DNA from: Alkalibacterium putridalgicola
GTDB taxonomy: Bacteria > Bacillota > Bacilli > Lactobacillales > Carnobacteriaceae_A
Assembly (NCBI RefSeq): GCF_900109825.1
Contig: NZ_FOBL01000003.1
Location: 1-64,000, forward strand
Direction: 5' to 3'
DNA: 64,000 bases
The translations under genes were made by a program, and so were the position numbers. Positions 36,869 through 44,501 of this stretch are shown here, in pieces. Below the pieces are notes generated by a model. That model did no database searches and was not told the origin of the DNA. It saw nothing but the letters and a program-made list of their open reading frames with translations. The first letter of the stretch is position 1, and each line of letters starts with the position of its first letter.

Positions 36869-38308
36869 TCACTCTTCACTTTCCAGTTCCATGATCGGCT
36901 GGCCGTATTCGACCATCTGCCCGTCGTTTACTTGAAAAGAGCGAACGATTCCACTTTTATCCGCTGTAACATCATAAGATAGCTTCAGTGCCTCGACCCT
37001 GCCGACTATCTGACCAGCCGTGACCCTGTCCCCTTCTTTTACAATAGGAGTGTCTTTATTTTCTGGACTGGTATAAAACAGACCGACTAAGGGAGATGAG
37101 ATAGTGACCGTTTCAAAAGGCGCCAAAGCGGGTTCTGGTCTCGTTTTTCTCTCAGAGACATTTCGGCCGACCTCTTTCGACTGAGGGTTCTGTTTATCGA
37201 GCCTGATTTTTATCTGTTCATCTTCATATGAAAAGTAATTCAATGAAGAGGCATCGACCGTTTCAATCAGGTCACTGATCCTGTCAGCAGACCAGTCACC
37301 ATCTTCCTGGTTATCTTTTCCGTCGGTGGCTTCAGAAGTATTCTCTGTTGTTTCTTTCTGGTTCTTAAAGTATGTTTCCACTCTTTTTAAAAATCGCTCC
37401 TGTTTTTTCAGCAGGTGTTGTGCCTTCTTCAAAGTGATCGGCTCAAACTGGATGCTTTTCCCCGGATAGCATTGAACTAGTCTTGGAATATCTACCGTAC
37501 AGACCGTCCCGATCACCGGATACCCGCCCGTTGTCTGCCTGTCCGCCAGCAGCACGATCGGCTGCCCATTTGGAGGGACCTGTACATCCCCCAGCACTGT
37601 TGCTTCTGAGATAACTGCTTCCTGACTTATAGTCTCTATCTTTGGCCCATCCAGACGGTAACCCATCCGATCCGACCGGGACGAAACCGTGTATTCTTTT
37701 TCAAAAAATCCGGCCGCCGCTTTTTCAGAGAACAGCTCTATCATGGAAGCCGGAATCACACGGAGATGAATGATATCCTCCGTATCTTGATTGACCCAGT
37801 CCGGCAAAAAATCGCGAGTGCGCTTGTTGAGCGACGGATCCGGTTTTCTAAAGGCTATAGAATCTCCTGTTTCCAAGGTACGTCCGTGAAAGCCGCCGAG
37901 ACTATATCGTGTACTTGTTGATCGGCTAGTCATGACTTCCGGTATATCCAGTCCACCGGCAAAGGCAATATAGGCCAGCGTTCCCCCTTTGAGTGACCCG
38001 GTCGTCAGCTCGTCCCCCGCGTCGATCTTCAGTGTCTGGTACATCTTGACCGGCTTTCCATTGATTTTCGGACGACATTCAGCGCCAGTCAAAGCTATCG
38101 TGTTAGACTGGGTAAAAAGAAAGGAACTGCCTGTGACAATCATTTCCAGACCGGCTTCGTCCCGTTCATTACCAACCAGGATGTTGGCCAGTCTCAAAGA
38201 CGTCAGGTCCATGGCTCCCGAAGCAGAAAACCCATAGCGCTGGAAGCCATTCCTACCTGAATCCTGAACCGTTGTATGCATACCGCTATTCGTTATCCTT
38301 ATCCCCAA
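36869..38308 (-). CDS. pxpC: 5-oxoprolinase subunit PxpC fused to a biotin carboxyl carrier domain
   Basis: The 479-residue protein starts at TTG (GGAGG six bases upstream). Residues 1-310 are PxpC/KipA (biotin-dependent carboxyltransferase-like, with LLADRQTTGGYPVIGTV at about 253-269). After a charged linker (about 311-340), residues 341-479 look like acetyl-CoA carboxylase carrier AccB: LIETVDASSLNYFSYEDEQIKIRL matches the AccB N-terminal leader, SPLVGLFY (405-412) the fold start, and VEALKL places the biotin lysine at 442 with ADKSG after it. The fusion links oxoprolinase to biotin chemistry. No biotin carboxylase (accC) lies in the window. Confidence 0.9.
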   Translation of the reverse strand: MGIRITNSGMHTTVQDSGRNGFQRYGFSASGAMDLTSLRLANILVGNERDEAGLEMIVTGSSFLFTQSNTIALTGAECRPKINGKPVKMYQTLKIDAGDELTTGSLKGGTLAYIAFAGGLDIPEVMTSRSTSTRYSLGGFHGRTLETGDSIAFRKPDPSLNKRTRDFLPDWVNQDTEDIIHLRVIPASMIELFSEKAAAGFFEKEYTVSSRSDRMGYRLDGPKIETISQEAVISEATVLGDVQVPPNGQPIVLLADRQTTGGYPVIGTVCTVDIPRLVQCYPGKSIQFEPITLKKAQHLLKKQERFLKRVETYFKNQKETTENTSEATDGKDNQEDGDWSADRISDLIETVDASSLNYFSYEDEQIKIRLDKQNPQSKEVGRNVSERKTRPEPALAPFETVTISSPLVGLFYTSPENKDTPIVKEGDRVTAGQIVGRVEALKLSYDVTADKSGIVRSFQVNDGQMVEYGQPIMELESEE

Positions 38309-39035
38309 AGCTATCCTCCTTTACTATATGATATAAATCTTCAGCATTTGTGTTTTGACTGCTCATATCTTCATACTCGTTTAAAGAGATGGGCCGGAAG
38401 CGGATATAGTCTCCAGCTTCATACAGGATCGGGGACTCCCGGTCAGCATCAAACAGTTTGACCGGTGTCGAGCCGATGATCCGCCACCCTCCAGGAGAAG
38501 CCATAGGATACATGCCGGTCTGATCTCCGGCAATCCCTACTGCCCCGGCCGGAATATTCAAGCGCGGCGATGCAAGCCGAGGCATACTAATTATCGGGTT
38601 CATCTCTCCCAAATAAGCAAAGCCCGGAAGAAAACCCAGCATATAAATCAGATAGTCAGGTTCACTGTGAAGCTGGATCACTTCCTCAACAGACAGCCCG
38701 GCGTGTTCGGCGACAGCTTGTAAATCTGGTCCAAGTGTTTCGTCATAGCAGACCGGGATCTCAATGATCCGCTTTCTAAGCCTGCTGGTCTCATCCAAGT
38801 CAGCCAGCAGTGGCTGAATATCTAAAAGGAGCGTGTGATAATCTGTCTGAAGCGTATCATAAAGCACAGTCAGAGTTCGGAAGGCAGGAATGGTTTCTGT
38901 GATCCCGGTGATTTTCTTTCGGGAGATCCGGTCACTAAGTTGTTTGACTCTTTGATTGATTTTTCTGTCGATTTTGTTTTCAAAGAGAACCTTCAGTGCC
39001 TGGTCTCCGGCCGGTACGATTTCGGGCTGTGACAT
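38286..39035 (-). CDS. pxpB: 5-oxoprolinase subunit PxpB (KipI family)
   Basis: The 249-residue protein shows the KipI/PxpB pattern: PAGDQALKVLFEN at the start, IPAFRTLTVLYD, EIPVCYDE, LGFLPGFAYLGEM and SPRLNIPAGAVGIAGDQTGMYP. It binds PxpC and activates 5-oxoproline. It overlaps pxpC by 23 bp, so translation of the two is coupled. First gene of the pxpBCA operon; the promoter should lie in 39036-39329. Confidence 0.92.
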   Translation of the reverse strand: MSQPEIVPAGDQALKVLFENKIDRKINQRVKQLSDRISRKKITGITETIPAFRTLTVLYDTLQTDYHTLLLDIQPLLADLDETSRLRKRIIEIPVCYDETLGPDLQAVAEHAGLSVEEVIQLHSEPDYLIYMLGFLPGFAYLGEMNPIISMPRLASPRLNIPAGAVGIAGDQTGMYPMASPGGWRIIGSTPVKLFDADRESPILYEAGDYIRFRPISLNEYEDMSSQNTNAEDLYHIVKEDSFGDKDNE

Positions 39036-39329
39036 CTAATCTTCCTTTCCGCCGATCTGTCTTTTTCTTGATCACTTTCATTATACCGTTTCTTTTCTTA
39101 CATTTTAACTTTAAATTATCTATTCAACAGCTTCATCTGGATATTCAACGAAATTCTTTAGTGTACATATAAACTTCACTGACAACGTCGAATCTGGCAT
39201 TACGTCCTTAGTTCAATCTGCTCCATTCCGCCGATCTACATAAAGCCTTTTCATTTTGATGGCTGCGAGCTTTCATAACTTTTAAAGAGTGGTATAATTA
39301 AACAAACACTATAGAAAGAAGGAGTTAAC

Positions 39330-39773
39330 ATGGAAGGATTCAATCTCAGCTCAATGATACAGGGTTCTCTCGGTAACCACTCAGAAAAGTCTCCTGAAGA
39401 ACTGACAAAGGAATACTCAGACTATCTCTTTGATGGAGAGAAAATCATGATGGGGTATCGTCTTATCCGCGACGACCTCGTCTTTACGACGCTGCGTATC
39501 CTCTTTATCGACAAACAGGGAGCAACAGGGAAGAAAGTTTCATTCAAATCCATCTACATCGATTCCATCATCAATGTGGAAATGGAAACGGCCGGCACGG
39601 GTTTCGATGATAGTGAAATAACTGTTACTTACCTGGAGAATGCTTATCAGAAGTCAAATAACGAGCGTTTAGCTGAACAGACCTTTGAATTTCCGAAGAA
39701 AACAGACATTGCCTCGCTATATAGAACCCTTGGGAATGTCAGCGTAAAAAACCGTGAACGCATCAATAATTGA
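39330..39773 (+). CDS. Bacterial PH-domain protein
   Basis: The 147-residue protein has a bacterial pleckstrin-homology-like fold of the YvbH/YozO type: GEKIMMGYRLIRDDLVFTTLRILFIDKQGATGKKVSF, then a beta strand with DSIINVEMETAG and a final helix of FPKKTDIASLYRTLGNVSV (positions given by order). Function unknown. A -10 TATAAT sits at 39293-39298, and AGAAGGAG precedes the start. Confidence 0.8.
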   Translation: MEGFNLSSMIQGSLGNHSEKSPEELTKEYSDYLFDGEKIMMGYRLIRDDLVFTTLRILFIDKQGATGKKVSFKSIYIDSIINVEMETAGTGFDDSEITVTYLENAYQKSNNERLAEQTFEFPKKTDIASLYRTLGNVSVKNRERINN

Positions 39774-39990
39774 TCCCCTAACGTGATGCTTACAGTAAGC
39801 AGTCTCTTTAAACTGAACGCCCTTCATGTAACGCGGCGTTACGTTTGAGGTGGCTGCTTTGTTCTGAATTTCTGTATTGGTGGATCCCTTTAACCCGTAA
39901 TCATTCTCAGAAGTCGACAATTCATATGTTTTGACAGATACTCAGTTTTATGTGAAATTGAGGTCAGACAAAATGAAAGGAGCAAGATCA

Positions 39991-40248
39991 ATGACACCAG
40001 CAGACAACAACCGTGGTAATTATTTTGAAAAAAGAGCAGGAACTGACGATGCACGCTACCATGTGGTGACCGGCGAAGATGCTCGTTGGGAAGTCAAAAA
40101 AGAAGGCGAACGGGAAGCGATTTTTGAAACGAATGACAAAGACGAAGCGATAGAAGAAGCCAGTAAAAGAGCCGAAGAAGCTGAAACAAAAGTGATCGTA
40201 CACGGTCAGGACGGTCAAATCGAAGACCAGATCGAATTTGACCAGTAA
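39991..40248 (+). CDS. DUF2188-family protein
   Basis: The 85-residue protein carries the DUF2188 pattern: YHVVTGEDARWEVKKEGEREA, then FETNDKDEAIEEASKRAEEAE and a final VIVHGQDGQIEDQIEFDQ. Members are short and often found with stress or DNA-binding genes; no activity is known. The ATG 39991 was chosen because AAAGGAG lies nine bases upstream; two upstream in-frame ATGs are less well placed. It ends just before a terminator and the ssrA gene. Confidence 0.75.
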   Translation: MTPADNNRGNYFEKRAGTDDARYHVVTGEDARWEVKKEGEREAIFETNDKDEAIEEASKRAEEAETKVIVHGQDGQIEDQIEFDQ

Positions 40249-40262
40249 AACTGGGAAACGAT

Positions 40263-40308
40263 AAAAAAGAAGAGAAACGCCGGATTAATGGCGTTTCTCT
40301 TCTTTTTT
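40263..40308. terminator. Terminator between the DUF2188 gene and ssrA
   Basis: A strong hairpin (AAGAAGAGAAACGCC/GGCGTTTCTCTTCTT) flanked by A and T runs; it can stop transcription from both sides. Confidence 0.9.
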
Positions 40309-40314
40309 AGTGTA

Positions 40315-40680
40315 TGGAGTTGAGGGGAGTCGAACCCCTGTCCAGACATATCGACACTCGAGTATCTACGTTCATAGTTTTACTATTTGAAAGTTCGCTC
40401 AGCATCAGCCGTAAAACAGGCATCATGCGTCGCTAGTCTGATGATCTCTTCTTAGTCTTACAGACGGAAAGACTAAGCGTATCCCACTTATTATAGGACC
40501 CGATACCGAGCACATGGGCGATGCCGGTCGGATCACGCTAAGCTGTTATTACGCAGCTAAAGCGTAGTTGTTGTTATTATTGTTTGCAGTTATATTTAAC
40601 TGTGACGTTGGTACGCAGTCTCGTCACCTGCGGAACGCAACCCAAGCTCAATCTATGCCTGTCGAATCCGTAACAACCCC
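40315..40680 (-). ncRNA. ssrA: Transfer-messenger RNA (tmRNA)
   Basis: tmRNA rescues stalled ribosomes together with SmpB. On the minus strand the 5' end begins GGGGTTGTTACGGATTCGACAG, matching the family start. The tag frame reads ANNNNNYALAA then TAA. The 3' part has GGTTCGACTCCCC, and the acceptor stem pairs GGGGTTG with CAACTCC. The CCA is not encoded; the last base is the discriminator A. A -10 TATAAT lies at 40717-40722, about 37 bp before the 5' end, so a short leader is removed by processing. Confidence 0.96.
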
Positions 40681-40716
40681 GACATATTAGATAGAGTCTG
40701 ACTTGACTCTATAGTT

Positions 40717-40722
40717 ATTATA
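40717..40722 (-). promoter_or_regulatory. -10 box for ssrA
   Basis: TATAAT on the minus strand; no good -35 hexamer is visible (TTTTCT at most). The 37-bp leader between it and the tmRNA contains an AGAGTC/GACTCT hairpin. Confidence 0.55.
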
Positions 40723-40862
40723 ACACATCTTTCTGAGAAAGAAAAGTACGTTCGCTTATTTTTAGTAAGGCTATTTGACATATATAAACATATATTGATT
40801 TAAAAGTGGTAATATGAATCTCTTTTCTAAACTTTTAGTCCTTGTTTTCTGTAATAAAACTC

Positions 40863-40895
40863 AAAAACCTGCATCCAGATTCTCTCCAATGCAGG
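40863..40895 (-). terminator. Terminator after panE
   Basis: CCTGCAT/ATGCAGG arms with a 14-base loop and a T run on the minus strand. Confidence 0.75.
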
Positions 40896-40917
40896 CTTCA
40901 AGTCTTTATTTGATTAT

Positions 40918-41859
40918 TTACTTAGTCGGTGCCGAATGGATACCCATGATATCTTCTTTAGCATGAATCAAGTCAGTGACGCTCTGACAATAAGGTGCTT
41001 CAATACCGAATCGTTTTGACGCTTCAGCCACGGCACCATTTAAAAAATCGATCTCTGTAGGTCTGTTATTTGCTAGATCCTGATGCATCGATGGATAGTG
41101 AGCCCCTACTTTTTCTGCAAGGTTTTTCAGGTAAGTGATTGTTTCTTCGATGTCCAGTTCGATGTCATCCTGGAGTCTAGCTACCGTTGCAAACTCTGTA
41201 ACGATCCCTGACAGCATGGAATCGATCGTTGAGGTCGAGAAAACTTCTTCGATCGTTGAATCTAGTAAAGCACATAAAGCATTCATCGTCCCGTTCACAC
41301 ATGCTTTTCGCCATGTCGTATAATTGACATTATCACTGTATACGCCATTCAAACCGCTTTTGTGCAGCATGTCAACGATCAGCAAGGCCCCTTCTTTTTC
41401 ATTAGGATCACTGTTCTGAAGTTCAACAGGACCTTGACCATTGAAGTGGGTGATACCCGGGGCATCGATACCCGCTGTCCAAACTGTGGTCCCCATTATA
41501 ATGTTCTTTTTATCTACATAATTTTCCAGAGTTTTTAAATGGCCTAACCCATTAAGAAGACAAATGACTTTTGTATCAGGCCCAATGATATGATCGATGC
41601 TTTCCATCATTGATTTCAATCCCATTGACTTGGTGAATACGAATATGGCATCCATTTCTTCGTTCAGTTCATTCGGTCTGCACATCTTCATTTTCAGATT
41701 ATCTTCAACACCGTTGACCGTAATGTTCAATCCATCATTAGAGATTTTCTCTATATGCTGTTCCCAATTATCGAGTAGGGTAACATCTTCACCGCTTTTT
41801 TGTAAATGATAACCAAATCCGCATCCGAGCGCACCTGATCCTGCTATTGCAATTTTCAT
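40918..41859 (-). CDS. panE: Ketopantoate reductase-family protein (PanE/ApbA)
   Basis: The 313-residue reductase has the NADPH-binding motif GSGALGCGFGYHL at 7-19, the KSMGL segment near 75, the catalytic Lys in TTWRKACVNGTMNAL (about 187-201) and the C-terminal HYPSMHQDLANNRPTEIDFLNG. It reduces ketopantoate to pantoate in coenzyme A synthesis, or another 2-oxo acid; the family is broad. It lies 20 bp downstream of an orphan PTS IIC gene in the same operon, so a metabolite other than ketopantoate is possible. Confidence 0.83.
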   Translation of the reverse strand: MKIAIAGSGALGCGFGYHLQKSGEDVTLLDNWEQHIEKISNDGLNITVNGVEDNLKMKMCRPNELNEEMDAIFVFTKSMGLKSMMESIDHIIGPDTKVICLLNGLGHLKTLENYVDKKNIIMGTTVWTAGIDAPGITHFNGQGPVELQNSDPNEKEGALLIVDMLHKSGLNGVYSDNVNYTTWRKACVNGTMNALCALLDSTIEEVFSTSTIDSMLSGIVTEFATVARLQDDIELDIEETITYLKNLAEKVGAHYPSMHQDLANNRPTEIDFLNGAVAEASKRFGIEAPYCQSVTDLIHAKEDIMGIHSAPTK

Positions 41860-41879
41860 AAATCTAATCCCCTTTTATA

Positions 41880-42926
41880 CTAGTTTGTTGCAGGTACAAA
41901 TTTGAAAATCTCGTGTTCGTAGATTTTCAGCACCTTATTAAATAATACATCAACAAGTACTGCTCCACCAAATGGAATGACGAAATAAGCCAATATCACT
42001 GTCCAAAGGGCTGAACCCATGTTGATTGCTTGAATAGGACCAACTAATCCTACGATACCGAATCCGGCAGTCTGAGGTAGGCCGTGAATACTGAACAGAT
42101 AAGCGCCGACACCTGAAAATATAGCATTGACAATAATAGGGACAACGATTCTTGGATGTCTGACAAGGTTCGGCATCATCATCTTCATTGCTCCTAATAA
42201 AATGGCCAGTGTTGTTCCTTTTTCATTGACACGGTGAGATCCGATAACCAGGACGGCTGTACAGGCCGTAATTCCCACCGCCGCTGCTCCGGCACCTAAG
42301 CCTGATATACCGATGGCTATACCGATAGCTACAGTAGAAATCGGTGAAATGATGATGATGGAAAATGCTACAGAAATCAGTATGGCCATAAATAAAGGCT
42401 GCAGCTGAGTGAAGGTATTGATGCCGTTACCGATCGTTGTGGTGACTAAACTGACATAAGGAAGAGTTAATAATCCGATCGTACCGATTCCGCCGCCCAC
42501 GATGATCGGAAGAAGAATCAGAGTCAATGACCCTAGCTTACCTTCTAGAAAGCGCGTAACGAAAACAGCCAGTCCAGCAATCAGCATGACGTTGACTAAA
42601 TCGCCGATGCCAACCAAGGTAACACCTGCATCTGTCACTGCATACGCACCTGAGCCAAGAAATGTTCCTGCTCCGATTATGACACTCTGCATAGGATTTA
42701 ACTTGAACTGCATCCCAACTAGTACCCCAATAATTGCAGGTGTTAAAAACTGCATGGTGGAAACAACCAGTGCCAATGTTTCAAAAATTGAGGCATAAGG
42801 AATCAGGGCTTTAAAAATCCCGCCTAGAATGGCGTTCGCAATTAGACCGATCACGATCCCGCTTGCTGTTCCAGCTAACACTTTGTTCAAATAATCTTTA
42901 AACGTATATTGTTCTTTTTCTAACAT
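41880..42926 (-). CDS. Orphan PTS sugar transporter subunit IIC (PTS_EIIC_2 type)
   Basis: The 348-residue membrane protein has about nine helices in the PTS_EIIC_2 pattern: FKDYLNKVLAGTASGIVIGLIANA at the start, then PIVNAIFSGVGAYLFSIHGLPQTAGFGIVGLVGPIQ. No IIA or IIB domain is encoded here or next to it, so it must borrow them, or it transports without phosphorylation. It is upstream of panE in a two-gene operon. The substrate is unknown. AGGAG lies before the ATG. Confidence 0.75.
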   Translation of the reverse strand: MLEKEQYTFKDYLNKVLAGTASGIVIGLIANAILGGIFKALIPYASIFETLALVVSTMQFLTPAIIGVLVGMQFKLNPMQSVIIGAGTFLGSGAYAVTDAGVTLVGIGDLVNVMLIAGLAVFVTRFLEGKLGSLTLILLPIIVGGGIGTIGLLTLPYVSLVTTTIGNGINTFTQLQPLFMAILISVAFSIIIISPISTVAIGIAIGISGLGAGAAAVGITACTAVLVIGSHRVNEKGTTLAILLGAMKMMMPNLVRHPRIVVPIIVNAIFSGVGAYLFSIHGLPQTAGFGIVGLVGPIQAINMGSALWTVILAYFVIPFGGAVLVDVLFNKVLKIYEHEIFKFVPATN

Positions 42927-43106
42927 GATTTTTCTCCTATCCTTAAGCTATAATAGCTATATTATTTATTTACAAGCTCATTGTATCACAATGATTAATT
43001 CGTTTTTAGAAAATTACATGAAAATGTAATAATATTAATTTAATAATTGTTACTATGTAATTACTTCCATTCAAATATACATAAAGGATTAAAATATATA
43101 AAAAGA

Positions 43107-43165
43107 CCCTTGCACCCATGCTTAGGTTTCTCTGATTTACAGACCGACCTGAGCAGGATACAAGA
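43107..43165 (-). terminator. Terminator after the histidine phosphatase gene
   Basis: An imperfect long stem on the minus strand (CTTGTATCC/GGGTGCAAG and AGGT/ACCT pairs) followed by TTTTT. The 24-bp distance past the stop is typical. Confidence 0.6.
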
Positions 43166-43189
43166 GTTCAAAAAGTGGTTCTATTCTAT

Positions 43190-43870
43190 TTATTCGGCAT
43201 CTTTAAAATGCGAGACATCATTATAGCGTTCCAGATGGAAAAGACCGTCCTGATATTTGGCTACAGAGACACTGGCATTCAACAGACTCTTTGTATCATC
43301 AAGATCAGGAACGAGATTCTGAAGGATATAGCGGATCGTTCCACCATGTGCCACAAGCAGTATTTTCTCGCCTGTGTCGCGGTGACGATCGATCAGTTTT
43401 ATCAGGCCTTTCTCGACACGTGACCAGAACATCATGAAATCTTCCGCATGTTTTTCTGGATCAATAGCTCTAAAGGCATCCATTCGTTCAGGCACATCCG
43501 TGTTTCTGAACATTTCCTTCTGTGTTTCGTACCCCAGATAATCTCTCACTTTGTCGTAAGCTTCGGAACCATACATACCTTCCATCGATCCAAAGAATAC
43601 TTCTCTGAATTCCGGCATCTGGATCATATTCATTGTTTCGATCTGGCCGTTTTCTTCCAGGATAATTTGAGCTGTTTCCTGTGTTCGGGACAGATCGCTC
43701 GTATAGACAGCATTGAATTTCACATCTTTCAATCCACGGCCGCAGCGTCTGACATCTTCTTTCCCGTGATCCGTCAGTGGTGCATTACACCATCCCTGCA
43801 TTCGCCCATAATAGTTCAAATATGTTTCTCCATGACGGACAAAATATATCGTGACACCCTTGTTAGCCAT
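43190..43870 (-). CDS. Histidine phosphatase-family protein (GpmB-like)
   Basis: The 226-residue enzyme has the phosphohistidine motif YFVRHGETYLN (His at about 11), the second conserved region AVYTSDLSRTQETAQIIL and the late HGGTIRYILQNL. It belongs to the branch that includes GpmB-like phosphatases; true cofactor-dependent phosphoglycerate mutase activity is doubtful, since the cofactor-independent enzyme GpmI is encoded in the glycolytic operon. Start at ATG 43870 (MANKGVTIYF) with AGGAGAGG upstream. Confidence 0.85.
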   Translation of the reverse strand: MANKGVTIYFVRHGETYLNYYGRMQGWCNAPLTDHGKEDVRRCGRGLKDVKFNAVYTSDLSRTQETAQIILEENGQIETMNMIQMPEFREVFFGSMEGMYGSEAYDKVRDYLGYETQKEMFRNTDVPERMDAFRAIDPEKHAEDFMMFWSRVEKGLIKLIDRHRDTGEKILLVAHGGTIRYILQNLVPDLDDTKSLLNASVSVAKYQDGLFHLERYNDVSHFKDAE

Positions 43871-43983
43871 ACTTTTCCTCTCCTTCACTCATCTTCTTCT
43901 TTTATTCTAACAAATTACGGAAGGTTTAGCGATAATATAGCCAGGCTAAAACGTATTCAGTTTTTTTATAGGCTATACAGAAA

Positions 43984-44015
43984 AACGGTATGAGCTACAG
44001 CCCATACCGTTTTTT
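43984..44015 (-). terminator. Terminator after smpB
   Basis: AACGGTATG/CATACCGTT arms with a short loop and TTTTTT on the minus strand. Confidence 0.85.
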
Positions 44016-44019
44016 CATT

Positions 44020-44481
44020 TTAATAGTTTTCTTTTACAGCCCGTCTTAACTGACGGTCCTGGTCGCGTCGCTTGATCGTTTCTCGCTTGTCATACTGTTT
44101 CTTCCCTTTGGCCAGGCCTATCAATACCTTAGCAAAGCCATTTTTGATATAGACTTTTAAAGGGATCAGCGTGACACCGCCTTGTTTCACTTCTCCGACA
44201 AGTTTATCGATCTGCTTTTTCTTCATGAGCAGTTTTCGTGTTCGCACTGGATCATGATTGAATTGATTTCCCTTGTCGAAGGGAGCAATATGCACATTAT
44301 ATAACCAAATTTCGCCGTCACGAATGCCCGCATAGCCATCTTTGAGGTTAATTCGACCGGCGCGGATCGACTTGATCTCCGTCCCCTGCAGGACGATTCC
44401 GGCCTCGACAGTATCAAGGATGGAATACTCATACCGTGCTTTTCTATTCTGGGCAATCAGCTTACCTTCTCCTTTTGGCAT
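44020..44481 (-). CDS. smpB: SsrA-binding protein SmpB
   Basis: The 153-residue protein binds tmRNA and brings it to stalled ribosomes. It has [19 protein letters not shown] at the start, the oligonucleotide-binding core with [23 protein letters not shown], and the [23 protein letters not shown]-terminal tail that mimics a codon-anticodon contact. It lies 20 bp downstream of rnr, as in most Lactobacillales, while its RNA partner ssrA is 3.7 kb away. Confidence 0.95.
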   Translation of the reverse strand: MPKGEGKLIAQNRKARYEYSILDTVEAGIVLQGTEIKSIRAGRINLKDGYAGIRDGEIWLYNVHIAPFDKGNQFNHDPVRTRKLLMKKKQIDKLVGEVKQGGVTLIPLKVYIKNGFAKVLIGLAKGKKQYDKRETIKRRDQDRQLRRAVKENY

Positions 44482-44501
44482 ATAACTCCTCCTCTTCTAT
44501 T

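Noticed and set aside
39717-39920. 67-codon frame antisense to the gap after the PH-domain gene
   Set aside because: No ribosome binding site or recognizable motif; likely chance.
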